Assembly: GCA_910585655.1 (NCBI GenBank)
Contig: CAJUFW010000050.1
Location: 1 to 19,324 of the forward strand
Origin: an uncultured Lachnospiraceae bacterium
GTDB taxonomy: Bacteria; Bacillota_A; Clostridia; Lachnospirales; Lachnospiraceae
Reading direction: 5' to 3'
Length of the DNA: 19,324 bases
The position numbers were made by a program, and so were the translations under genes. How positions within the stretch are numbered: position 1 is the first letter of the stretch; each line of letters begins with the position of its first letter. Positions 1 through 7,773 of the stretch are shown here, in pieces. The notes under the pieces are model-generated. The model had not been told where the DNA came from and did not search any database. It worked only from the letters and a program-made list of their open reading frames with translations.

Positions 1-45
1 TGTTACGGACTTTCACCGATTAGATTGCGCCCATACTGGGCGCAC
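1..45 (-). mobile_element. 5' end of a group II intron (partial, runs off the left edge)
   Basis: Read on the minus strand from 45 down to 1, the sequence opens with GTGCGCCCAG, then TATGGGCGC, and a little later GGTGAAAGTCC. This is the usual start of bacterial group II introns: the GUGCG 5' splice-site consensus, a short GCGCCCA/TGGGCGC stem, and the GGUGAAAGUCC motif of domain I. The last exon base would be 46 and the first intron base 45. The rest, including any intron-encoded reverse transcriptase and domains V and VI, lies outside the window, so subclass and intactness cannot be judged. Placement right after an intrinsic terminator fits the habit known for class C introns, but that assignment is inference. 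Confidence 0.72.
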
Positions 46-46
46 C

Positions 47-81
47 AAAAAAGACGACTAAGCCTTCCTTGCTTAGCCGCC
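47..81 (-). terminator. Intrinsic terminator of the minus-strand operon
   Basis: On the minus strand an 11-bp stem (81-71 with 63-53, two G-U pairs) with a 7-base loop is followed at once by six Ts (52-47). It lies 38 bp past the stop codon of the SEDS-PBP gene, where the long operon should end. The group II intron starts one base beyond the T run. Confidence 0.88.
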
Positions 82-119
82 TTTCACGATCTTGTAAACG
101 ATTCTTTTCACTTTTCTAT

Positions 120-2873
120 CTACTTCCAAGCCTTTAAAATCTGCGCCGTCACATCAGTAGCCGTCCGGCTCCCGCGGTTCTCTCCTTCTACGATCACGCT
201 GACGGCGATTTTTCTTCCGTCCCAGTCCGTAAAGCCGATAAACCAGGAATGAGCGCTTGGTTCTCCGTTTTCCATGACATATTCGGCAGTACCGGTTTTT
301 CCGTAAATATCATACGGATAGCCCGTCAGTTTGGTCGCCGTACCATGAATCACAACCTCTTCCATAAAGTTGGTCAAATACTCTGCTTCTGTTCCGCTTA
401 TCAGGCTTCCATAGCTTTCCGGCCAGTATTTCTTGACTAAGGCGCCGTCATACGTTTCGATCCGGTCAACGGCGTAAGGCTTCATCAGGACACCGCCGTT
501 GGCAATCGCAGCCGCCAGCATAGCATTATGAAGAGGGGAAATCTGTGTTTTTCCCTGACCGATCATCGTCTGCATGATTTCGTCTGTCCCTGCGCCCTCT
601 GCCAGAGAAAAACTGCTGCCACGGTGCGGAAAATCTGCCGGAAGCGTCCGGTTAAACAACAATTCTTCTGCCAATGCGGCAAATTCCGTCAGATTTAAGG
701 TCAGACCTTCCTTGGCAAAAAAGGTATTGCAGGAAAGCGCAAAGGCTCGTTCTAAGTCTACCGTCCCATGCGCCTGTTTCCGATAACATTGAATTTGATA
801 CTCTCCCTCCCGGAAGGTACCGTTACAGGTATGCTCCTCTTTCTCCCACGCGGTATTCTGCCGCAGCAGACCAAGCGCTGTCAGCACTTTAAAGGTAGAA
901 CCCGGTGGATACATTCCGTTAGCGGCGCGGTTTAACAGACGAGACTCCGATTCCAGCTCTGCATTTAAGCTTTCCCAGTCCTCTTCTACTGTATTGGGAT
1001 CGTAATCAGGCTTGGATACAAGAGCGAGTATCTTTCCGGTCGAGGGTTCTAAGACAACGGCAGCTCCTTGATAACCGGAAAGCGCCTGGTCAGCCGCCAT
1101 TTGTAAGCTGGTATCAACCGTCGTAACAACGGTATCTCCCTGATTTTTCCTGCCGTTTAGCTTCTCTACCAGCTTTTTCCAGGGCTGGTCGCTTGATGTC
1201 AGAAGCTCAAAATTCCGTAATGCTTCTACTCCGGTTTTCCCGTTGCTATTCCGCCCGACAAACTGGCTGTAGCTGTTTTTATAAGGATAAATCCGTTCTA
1301 CCGTCCCGTCTGCCTGCTCTTTTGAATATGCCAGCACCGTCCCGTCCGCTGCCTGAATCTCTCCCCGCAATACTTCTCTGGCAAACAGCTCCTGCCTGCG
1401 GTTATAGGAATTGTTGATGACCTGTTTGCTTTCAAAACCGATAAAATAGCTAAAGTATAACAATAAGCCGGTAAACAGTGTTAAAAATCCATAGGTAACG
1501 ACGGCAGTCCGATCTCTTCTGGTTAAGGGATTCGCTGCCGTCGGAAGTGGGGCGCTGCTTTTGGCGCCTTTTTCTCCTTCGACTCCTCCTACCACATACA
1601 ACCCCTGTACAATAGCAAACATTAAAATGCTGCATGCCATCGAACTTCCTCCGTAGCTGATCAGCGGGAGCGTCACGCCGGTAGAAGGAATCAGTTTAAT
1701 AACGCCTCCAATTGACAAAAAGACCTGAAACGAATACATAATACAGCATCCTATTGCCACGCATTGGTAAAAACGACTTTTTATCCGCCACGCCAACTGA
1801 ATAAAAAGCAGGAAGGAGCCTAAATACACCAAAATCAGGCAGATTGCAAACAAGCCGCCGAATTCTTCGGAAAGACCGGAAAAAATAAAATCGCTCGTCA
1901 CCACCGGAATGCTCCCAGGCAGCCCCTTTCCCAAGCCCATTCCAAACCAGCCGCCTGTCCCGATTCCAAACAGAGACTGTGCGACCTGATATCCCTGATT
2001 ATCAATATAAGCCCAGGGATTGCTCCATGCCAACACCCTTACGCGAACATGATAAAACAAGAAATACGCTGCTACCGAAGCCAAGGCGCCTCCGCCTGCA
2101 CCTGCCAGAAGGTACCACCAATTTCTAGTGGCAGCAAACAATACCATCACATAGGTGACATAAAATAGCAAAGCGCCGCCCAAATCGCGTTCCGCTACCA
2201 AAATCAGCACATGGACTGCCGCCAGTACAGAAACCAGTAAAACCTGTTTCAGATCCGTACGTTTGGATAAAAAGGCGGACAGCATAAACACATAGAGGAT
2301 TTTGACAAATTCGGAGGGCTGGATTGCCACACCAAAAAAATTCACCCAGTTTTTAGCGCCGTAAACCTCTTTTCCTGCTACCAGAACCCAAAGCAGTAAG
2401 GCAACTCCGGTCAGGGCATAGATCCAACCCATCCTGTAAAAAAAGGGAATCGAACGAATCAAAAACGGCACCAGCAGACACAAAAACAAGGCTCCTCCCG
2501 CAAACACAGTCTGTTTTACACCGCTTTCAAAGGAAAGCCTGGTGACAAAGACAAAGCCTATCATCAGAAAAAACTGCATATGCAGAAATAAAACCGTCGA
2601 AAAGCTGCGGTAGAGCTTCCGGTATGCCAGACCGGAAATACTCAACACGGCAAGCTGCGCCAGATACAGCCAGACCAAACGAATCACCGGCTTTTGCATA
2701 TACAAAAGCAAGAAGCAAAACAAATGTATCAGTAAAATCAAAAACGTCTGTCCCTGATAGAGAAAACGCCTTGTTTCCTTCTCCTTTTGGAACACGGCAA
2801 AGCCCAGATACGTATACAAAACTACCAACAGTAAAATCAGATATTTTGCCAGTTCCGTCACTACATTTTCCAT
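120..2873 (-). CDS. FtsW/RodA-type SEDS glycosyltransferase fused to a class B penicillin-binding transpeptidase
   Basis: One unbroken 917-residue frame joins both peptidoglycan synthase activities that normally sit on two partner proteins. Residues 1-430 are polytopic and carry SEDS signatures: QPSEF (185-189), a DLGGAL motif at D230, SDFIF with D328 at the place of the essential SEDS aspartate, and STGVTLPLISYGGSS (397-411). QPSEF lies later than in minimal RodA, so there are probably extra N-terminal helices. After a linker (430-455) and one membrane segment (456-478) comes a short pedestal with RGEIQAADG, then the transpeptidase: S659-TF-K662, S714-C-N716 and K859-T-G-T862, all three active-site motifs present. 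SEDS proteins polymerise lipid II and class B PBPs cross-link it, so both steps are predicted in one membrane protein. It is the last gene of the operon, 39 bp after the U32 gene, with AAAGGG/AAGGGCG ahead of the ATG. Division, elongation or sporulation role cannot be read from sequence. Confidence 0.93.
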   Translation of the reverse strand: MENVVTELAKYLILLLVVLYTYLGFAVFQKEKETRRFLYQGQTFLILLIHLFCFLLLYMQKPVIRLVWLYLAQLAVLSISGLAYRKLYRSFSTVLFLHMQFFLMIGFVFVTRLSFESGVKQTVFAGGALFLCLLVPFLIRSIPFFYRMGWIYALTGVALLLWVLVAGKEVYGAKNWVNFFGVAIQPSEFVKILYVFMLSAFLSKRTDLKQVLLVSVLAAVHVLILVAERDLGGALLFYVTYVMVLFAATRNWWYLLAGAGGGALASVAAYFLFYHVRVRVLAWSNPWAYIDNQGYQVAQSLFGIGTGGWFGMGLGKGLPGSIPVVTSDFIFSGLSEEFGGLFAICLILVYLGSFLLFIQLAWRIKSRFYQCVAIGCCIMYSFQVFLSIGGVIKLIPSTGVTLPLISYGGSSMACSILMFAIVQGLYVVGGVEGEKGAKSSAPLPTAANPLTRRDRTAVVTYGFLTLFTGLLLYFSYFIGFESKQVINNSYNRRQELFAREVLRGEIQAADGTVLAYSKEQADGTVERIYPYKNSYSQFVGRNSNGKTGVEALRNFELLTSSDQPWKKLVEKLNGRKNQGDTVVTTVDTSLQMAADQALSGYQGAAVVLEPSTGKILALVSKPDYDPNTVEEDWESLNAELESESRLLNRAANGMYPPGSTFKVLTALGLLRQNTAWEKEEHTCNGTFREGEYQIQCYRKQAHGTVDLERAFALSCNTFFAKEGLTLNLTEFAALAEELLFNRTLPADFPHRGSSFSLAEGAGTDEIMQTMIGQGKTQISPLHNAMLAAAIANGGVLMKPYAVDRIETYDGALVKKYWPESYGSLISGTEAEYLTNFMEEVVIHGTATKLTGYPYDIYGKTGTAEYVMENGEPSAHSWFIGFTDWDGRKIAVSVIVEGENRGSRTATDVTAQILKAWK

Positions 2874-2912
2874 TCTACCACGCCCTTACCCTTTGATTGG
2901 ATTTTCCTTTTT

Positions 2913-5318
2913 TTATTCCACGCCTAAGCGAAAATGCCCCTCTCCTCCTTCAAGCAGTTCTTCCCTACGTTCCCAGGCGGTCAGTACCCGGCGAACCTCC
3001 TCTTTATCTTCTATCGTAAAGTCAAAACGGAGACGTCTTATACTAAGCTGTTTCAGTTCTTCGGAGGCTCTGGTCAGATTAAGCGGCTCCTGGTGATAAT
3101 ATATAGTATAACAAAGTGGGCAGACATTGATAACCGGAAAACGTCTTTCTTTTTTATCTTTTAAAAAAAGTAAGGCAGGTTCTTTCTGACATCCCTGCAC
3201 GTTTTTTTGAAGACATTGAGCGGATACCATGACCGGCTGATAACCATATATAATCAACTCATCTTCTCTAAGATCCAGATCTGACAACTCGCCTTTCGTC
3301 AGCTCTAACGGTGAAGTAAAGTGAGAAATCCCCCGTTCTCTCCAAAAATGTCTTGCTTCCTCGTTCCAGGTATAAAGATTTTCCCCTAAAATAATATCCG
3401 TCTTAATTCTTTTTTTCTCAAGCCATCCTACTTCCTCTAACGTATGCAGCAACACGCCGTCAGCCCGCTCTAAAACGGCTTCTATCGTGTCCTTTTCCTG
3501 TTCCAGCCGCCGGCGCGTTTCCGCCCGGAAAATCCTTGGAAAACGAATATAGGCTTCCTTTCCTTCTGCTTTTATCTGCCGAATGGCAGAAAGCATTTCC
3601 CCTGCCGTCATCGCCTGAAAGGAAAGATAAATCCGGCTGAGCGAAATCGCTTGCAGAAGCGGCGTTAGCTGTTCCTTACGCTCCATTCCGGCAGAAAGAA
3701 AACGGAAGGGCAGGTCTAGTTGCTTTTTAGAAACAGCCGGACGGACAGGCTGTGGCAGAGCGCGCCGATAGGTTTGCAGCAGATTCGCCTCTAATTGTTT
3801 GATTCCTTCCCGCCGGAGTGCATTCAAGGCAGAAACAGGGAAAAACAAGGCTCCCTTTAACTCAATCTGCAACCCGGACCACTCATACCGGCTCTCTCCT
3901 GTCTTTTTTAACGCCTGTTCTACCCGCTCTGCCGTAAGCGGCTGTTTTTTAGCAGGCTCCGCTTCACACCCATAGCAGACCGCTTCTCCCACCGGCAGTT
4001 CCTGCCCGGATTCTACCCAAAGGGAAAGCTGTATCGGCTTTCCGGCTTCTGCGTAAAAATGACCTTTTATCGGCAGCTTTCGCCTGGTCTTTAAAAAGCG
4101 TTCCTGAATCTCTCCCAGTAAAGCGGCGTTTTTGGTACGATACCCCGTCATTCCTGGTCTGATACGGCTTCCCGGCAGAAAATTTGCAGAAAAAATCGTC
4201 CCTGACTCTATCGCAGACTTTAAGGTAAATTCATATTCGGTTTTTCCGTTTCTGCGGATTTCCAACACATCCTGGGCAGCAAGCGGCAGCAACGCCCGCA
4301 GCTTCATCGTATGCTTTTCTACTGCCTCTACGGATACCGCTTTCACTCCATAGTGATTTGGTCGTTCCATAGACATCATACTCGTTCCGTTTCTCTGATG
4401 ATAATAGCCGCCAGAAAAGCCGCCGCGGTTGTAAAGATCTGCCAGTTTACGGATATCTTCCGGCATTTCCTCTGGATTTTGACGCTGATATTCCTGGTAG
4501 CCTTCTGCTCCCAGCGCCAGATAACGATCCGTCCATTTCCGGTACAACGCCGTAGTCAGCGCAGCGTATTCCGGACGCTTCATCCGTCCTTCGATTTTAA
4601 AGGAATCAATCCCCGCTTCTATTAGTTCCGGAATATGATCCAGGGTGCAAATATCCTTAGGGCTTAGGACGTAAGGAGGAACATCCAGACGCGTTCCGTT
4701 TTCCTGCCAGACTTGATATTCCATCCGACAGGGCTGCGTACAGCGTCCCCGATTGCCGGAACGCCCGCCTGACATACTGGCAAACAGGCACTGTCCGGAA
4801 TAACAATAGCAAAGTGCGCCATGGACAAAGCTTTCTATCTGTAACTCTGTCTGACTTCTTAGTTCCTTTATCTCCGCCAACGTCAGCTCTCTTGAAGTAA
4901 CGATTCTTGTTACGCCGCTTCCCTTTAAAACGGTCAGAGCATCCGCTGAGGTAATCGTCATCTGCGTACTGGCATGGAGCGGCAGATCCGGAAAATGTGT
5001 ATGCAAAAAGCGCAGGACGCCCATATCCTGCACAATGGCAGCATCCAGCCCCTGCTCATAAAATCGTTCTATATAACGATACAATTGCCCCTGTAGCTCC
5101 CGCTCCTTTAACAGCGTATTTACCGTTAAATAAAGGGATTTTCCATGAAGATGTACATCATCAATGGCTTCTAACAGCTCCGCTTCTGAAAGGTTGTCGG
5201 CATAAGCTCGTGCGCCAAAGCTGCTTCCCCCGATATAAAGCGCATCGCAGCCCGCCTCTATCGCAGCCTCCATCGCCTCCCTAGAACCCGCCGGAGCCAA
5301 TATCTCAATTTTTTTCAT
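2913..5318 (-). CDS. U32 family peptidase-like protein with C-terminal DUF3656-type region
   Basis: This 801-residue protein begins with the U32 hallmark ILAPAGSREAMEAAIEAG and a TIM-barrel-like N-terminal half. Cysteines C170, C177, C193 and C224 (CYCYSGQC, RGRCTQPCR, SPKDIC) match the spacing of the four [4Fe-4S] ligands of the family, and SFKIEGRMKRPEY (239-251) is the U32 signature. The long C-terminal half fits the DUF3656-containing form and ends with a CPLC pair. Characterised relatives (RlhA, TrhP/TrhO) act in prephenate-dependent hydroxylation of rRNA or tRNA rather than proteolysis, and RlhA (23S rRNA C2501) has a similar layout, so an RNA-modification role is the better guess. The substrate is not shown. 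The start follows AAGGAAAG. The palindromic repeat array ends 17 bp upstream. Confidence 0.9.
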   Translation of the reverse strand: MKKIEILAPAGSREAMEAAIEAGCDALYIGGSSFGARAYADNLSEAELLEAIDDVHLHGKSLYLTVNTLLKERELQGQLYRYIERFYEQGLDAAIVQDMGVLRFLHTHFPDLPLHASTQMTITSADALTVLKGSGVTRIVTSRELTLAEIKELRSQTELQIESFVHGALCYCYSGQCLFASMSGGRSGNRGRCTQPCRMEYQVWQENGTRLDVPPYVLSPKDICTLDHIPELIEAGIDSFKIEGRMKRPEYAALTTALYRKWTDRYLALGAEGYQEYQRQNPEEMPEDIRKLADLYNRGGFSGGYYHQRNGTSMMSMERPNHYGVKAVSVEAVEKHTMKLRALLPLAAQDVLEIRRNGKTEYEFTLKSAIESGTIFSANFLPGSRIRPGMTGYRTKNAALLGEIQERFLKTRRKLPIKGHFYAEAGKPIQLSLWVESGQELPVGEAVCYGCEAEPAKKQPLTAERVEQALKKTGESRYEWSGLQIELKGALFFPVSALNALRREGIKQLEANLLQTYRRALPQPVRPAVSKKQLDLPFRFLSAGMERKEQLTPLLQAISLSRIYLSFQAMTAGEMLSAIRQIKAEGKEAYIRFPRIFRAETRRRLEQEKDTIEAVLERADGVLLHTLEEVGWLEKKRIKTDIILGENLYTWNEEARHFWRERGISHFTSPLELTKGELSDLDLREDELIIYGYQPVMVSAQCLQKNVQGCQKEPALLFLKDKKERRFPVINVCPLCYTIYYHQEPLNLTRASEELKQLSIRRLRFDFTIEDKEEVRRVLTAWERREELLEGGEGHFRLGVE

Positions 5319-5343
5319 TTTTTTCTTTCCTTATTAGAGTTCC

Positions 5344-5436
5344 GTAAAGCTTCCTTTCAGACACCCTCCTTTAGTTTGATTTCCAGCCGTTAAAAACACG
5401 TCTGTAAATCAAACTGTGTCTTCCCGGAAGCTTTAC
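5344..5436. repeat. Palindromic unit 1 (U32-proximal)
   Basis: Pairing blocks: 5344-5354 with 5426-5436 (11 of 11), 5359-5364 with 5416-5421 (6 of 6), 5373-5386 with 5402-5415 (13 of 14), loop 5387-5401. An 8-base bulge (5365-5372) reads AAAGGAGG on the minus strand. Confidence 0.88.
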
Positions 5437-5449
5437 TGTTTAGAGTTCC

Positions 5450-5545
5450 GTAAAGATTCCTTCCAGACACTTCTCCCTTAGTTTGATTTCCAGCCGTAAA
5501 AACCATACATCTGTAAATCAAACTGTGTCTTTTCGGAAGTTTTAC
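5450..5545. repeat. Palindromic unit 2 (zapA-proximal)
   Basis: Pairing blocks: 5450-5460 with 5535-5545 (9 Watson-Crick of 11), 5465-5470 with 5525-5530 (6 of 6), 5480-5493 with 5511-5524 (13 of 14). The right outer arm pairs perfectly (11 of 11) with the half unit at 5559-5569 instead, so the junction hairpin 5525-5579 competes with this palindrome. Confidence 0.88.
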
Positions 5546-5585
5546 TGTTTTAAGTTCCGTAAAACTTCCTTCCAGACACACCCTC

Positions 5586-5987
5586 TTAGTTTGAACTTTT
5601 ATTGGATTCTAACTGAATAATCCGTCTTTGTGCTTCATTATAGTTGTGGTTGCAGTCTGCGAGCTGCTTGGTCAGGTCGTCGTTTTGTGCCTGCATCTCG
5701 ACTAATAGATGCTTTACCTCAAACAGCTCCTTTTCCTTCCGTTCCAGTTCTGCTTCCAGATCGGATTTCTGGCGGATGGCTTTGTAGTAATCGTCAGCGA
5801 GGTTAATTTGCATCAGGACGTTGCGAATCTCCGAATCCATATGGTTATAATTTTCATGGGTACGGAACTGGGCGTATTTGCTGTTGATATGGGAAGCGAT
5901 TTTTTGCAGGTATTCCTCGCTCTCATAGCCGCTGATCGTATAACGTTTGTTATTGATAATGACCTCTAAATCATTCATCGTATTCAT
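5586..5987 (-). CDS. zapA: Cell division protein ZapA-like
   Basis: This 133-residue protein starts with the ZapA fold pattern (a short beta-type segment with VIINNKRYTISG, then an EYLQKIASHINSKY helix and an NVLMQINLADDYYK helix), followed by a long coiled coil from about residue 65 to 125. ZapA binds FtsZ and bundles or stabilises the Z ring in the cytoplasm. It is somewhat longer than Gram-negative ZapA because of the coiled-coil tail, as is common in Firmicutes. The ATG at 5987 has GGGAGAAG upstream at good spacing; a second ATG three codons later has no suitably placed site. It lies 74 bp after ruvB. Its last codons (Ser-Asn-stop) lie inside the repeat shared with the downstream palindromic array, so the extreme C-terminus may have been reshaped by the repeat. 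Confidence 0.88.
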   Translation of the reverse strand: MNTMNDLEVIINNKRYTISGYESEEYLQKIASHINSKYAQFRTHENYNHMDSEIRNVLMQINLADDYYKAIRQKSDLEAELERKEKELFEVKHLLVEMQAQNDDLTKQLADCNHNYNEAQRRIIQLESNKSSN

Positions 5988-6061
5988 AATCTAACTTCTC
6001 CCATTCCTGTTCTCCAAAACTATCTTTCCAATATTCTATCGCTTCTATTTGTTCCCTGCCG

Positions 6062-7081
6062 TCAGCACTCTCCTTGCGGCGGCAGCGGTAATCCCAGATG
6101 GTGGTACGCCAGCTCTGTTACCATCCGTCCACGCGGCGTTCGTTTCAAAAAGCCGGACTGAATCAAATACGGCTCGTATACATCCTCTAACGTACCGGTG
6201 TCTTCTCCAATCGAGACCGCTATGGTATCCAAGCCGACCGGACCACCGGAAAATTTGTGGATCATCGAAAGCAATACCTCTCGGTCAATCCGATCTAAGC
6301 CATAGGCATCCACATCCAGCAAATCAAGTGCGAAGCTGGCAACTTCTTCGCTTATCACACCGTCGTACTTGACCTGGGCAAAATCCCGTACCCGTTTGAG
6401 CAGCCGGTTCGCCAGTCTTGGCGTCCCGCGGGAACGCCTTGCGATTTCTACCGCGCCCTCTTTGGAAATTTCTACCTGCAGCAAACCTGCCGAACGGGTG
6501 GTAATCACCATCAGCTCTTCTATGGTATAAAATTCCAGACGGTGGATCACGCCAAAACGGTCTCTAAGCGGCGCAGTCAGCATACCGGCTCTCGTAGTCG
6601 CCCCTACCAGTGTAAATTTCGGCAGCTCTAAACGGATGCTTCTGGCAGATGCCCCTTTTCCAATTACAATGTCAATGGCATAATCCTCCATCGCCGGATA
6701 CAAAACTTCCTCTACCTGACGGTTTAGACGATGAATTTCATCGACAAACAGCACGTCCCCTTCCTGCAGGTTATTTAAAATCGCTGCCATTTCTCCCGGC
6801 TTTTCAATTGCCGGACCGGAAGTGATCTTCATATGCACACCCATTTCATTGGCAATGATGCCTGCCAACGTCGTTTTTCCCAGTCCAGGTGGACCATAAA
6901 ACAGCACATGGTCTAACGCCTCTCCCCGCTGCTTGGCTGCCTCAATATAGACCTTTAAATTGTCCTTTGCCTTTTGCTGCCCGATATAATCCGCCAATAG
7001 CTGCGGACGCAGGCTGTTGTCTATTCCGATATCCTCTTCCATCAGATCCGTGGTGATAATTCTTTTTTTCTCCTGCTGCAT
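6062..7081 (-). CDS. ruvB: Holliday junction branch migration ATPase RuvB
   Basis: The 339-residue length is typical for RuvB. Walker A GPPGLGKT (63-70), Walker B LFVDEIH (111-117), the VGATTRAGMLTAPLRDRFG sensor and arginine-finger region (159-177) and the C-terminal winged helix with GFLKRTPRGRM (310-320) are all present. RuvB forms hexameric rings on either side of RuvA at a Holliday junction and drives branch migration with ATP. It follows ruvA by 44 bp in the same operon. GGAGG lies about 10 bases before the ATG. No ruvC is nearby, as expected in Firmicutes, where RecU resolves junctions. Confidence 0.97.
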   Translation of the reverse strand: MQQEKKRIITTDLMEEDIGIDNSLRPQLLADYIGQQKAKDNLKVYIEAAKQRGEALDHVLFYGPPGLGKTTLAGIIANEMGVHMKITSGPAIEKPGEMAAILNNLQEGDVLFVDEIHRLNRQVEEVLYPAMEDYAIDIVIGKGASARSIRLELPKFTLVGATTRAGMLTAPLRDRFGVIHRLEFYTIEELMVITTRSAGLLQVEISKEGAVEIARRSRGTPRLANRLLKRVRDFAQVKYDGVISEEVASFALDLLDVDAYGLDRIDREVLLSMIHKFSGGPVGLDTIAVSIGEDTGTLEDVYEPYLIQSGFLKRTPRGRMVTELAYHHLGLPLPPQGEC

Positions 7082-7125
7082 GTGCCGCTTCCCTCCTGGC
7101 TTTTTCTTTCTTGGTTTCCTTTATG

Positions 7126-7773
7126 TTATCGTAGCATTTCCTTTAAGGCACGTTTGAGCAGCTCTTCCGTATCCATATCTTCCTGTAACTCTACCCGCCG
7201 CACTGCCTGCAGACTTTCGGTAGCCGAATAACCAAGCGCCTCTAAGGCGGCTACTGCCTCTCTTCGGATACGGTTCATAGCGTCGGTTGCCCCTGCTTCC
7301 TCAGAAGCGATATTTGCCCCTGCCGCAGCGCTGCTTTCTGTACTGCCAAGCTGTCTGCCAAATACATCTTCCGGATGAAGTTTATCCTTTAATTCTAAAA
7401 TCAGCTTTCGGGCAGTTTTTGCCCCGATACCCGGCGCCCTGGAAATCGTCTTGGCATCGTCGGCTAAAATCGCAAACCGCAGTTCGTTTGGTGAAATCAC
7501 CGAAAGCACGCCAAGCGCCCCCTTTGGTCCGATTCCACTGACCGTAATCAACAGCTTAAACACTTCTAAGCTGTCCCGATCCAAAAAACCAAACAACTGG
7601 ATACCACCTTCTCTTACGTGAAGATAGGTATGGAGCCTTACTTGCGCTCCAACCGCCGGAAGCCCTTCATACACGGATACCGGAACATATATCTCATAGC
7701 CTAGCCCTCCAGCTTCTACCACAACAGTGTCAACGTCGGTTGCCGCCAGTTCCCCCTTGATGTATGCAATCAT
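7126..7773 (-). CDS. ruvA: Holliday junction DNA-binding protein RuvA
   Basis: This 215-residue protein has the three RuvA domains: an N-terminal OB fold (1-65, MIAYIKGEL and IQLFGFLDRDS), two helix-hairpin-helix motifs (SGIGPKGA at 79-86, PGIGAKTA at 114-121), and after a flexible alanine-rich linker (about 140-165) the C-terminal RuvB-contact domain (165-215, REAVAALEALGYS). Its ATG overlaps the TGA of the upstream zinc-ribbon gene as ATGA, which suggests translational coupling. It tetramerises on four-way junctions and loads RuvB, the next gene. Confidence 0.96.
   Translation of the reverse strand: MIAYIKGELAATDVDTVVVEAGGLGYEIYVPVSVYEGLPAVGAQVRLHTYLHVREGGIQLFGFLDRDSLEVFKLLITVSGIGPKGALGVLSVISPNELRFAILADDAKTISRAPGIGAKTARKLILELKDKLHPEDVFGRQLGSTESSAAAGANIASEEAGATDAMNRIRREAVAALEALGYSATESLQAVRRVELQEDMDTEELLKRALKEMLR

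Larger units (their letters stand above)
5336..5594. repeat. Tandem array of 2.5 palindromic repeat units
   Basis: This gap of about 270 bp between zapA and the U32 gene contains no convincing gene and is almost wholly repetitive. Near-identical units start at 5336, 5442 and 5551 (spacings 106 and 109 bp). The third is cut short within the end of zapA at 5594, and the shared stretch includes the zapA stop codon (5586-5588). Each full unit is a long imperfect palindrome with three nested stem blocks: GTAAAGCTTCC/GGAAGCTTTAC, AGACAC/GTGTCT and AGTTTGATTT.CAG/CTG.AAATCAAACT. Arms of neighbouring units also pair across the junctions, giving an alternative fold. No transposase, target-site duplication or second locus is seen in the window. 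It is transcribed as part of the operon mRNA if the operon is continuous. Confidence 0.92.

Noticed and set aside
574..892. Plus-strand frames opposite the SEDS-PBP gene and other long antisense frames in the window
   Set aside because: They mirror well-supported genes, lack ribosome binding sites and show no recognisable domains.
5390..5581. 63-codon minus-strand frame running through the palindromic array
   Set aside because: It uses a GTG without a spaced ribosome binding site and consists only of repeat sequence; frames stay open by chance in such repeats.
5971..6117. Open minus-strand frame across the ruvB end, the ruvB-zapA gap and the zapA start, rich in Glu and Trp
   Set aside because: It has no ATG, GTG or TTG start; the purine-rich strand alone explains the open frame and composition.
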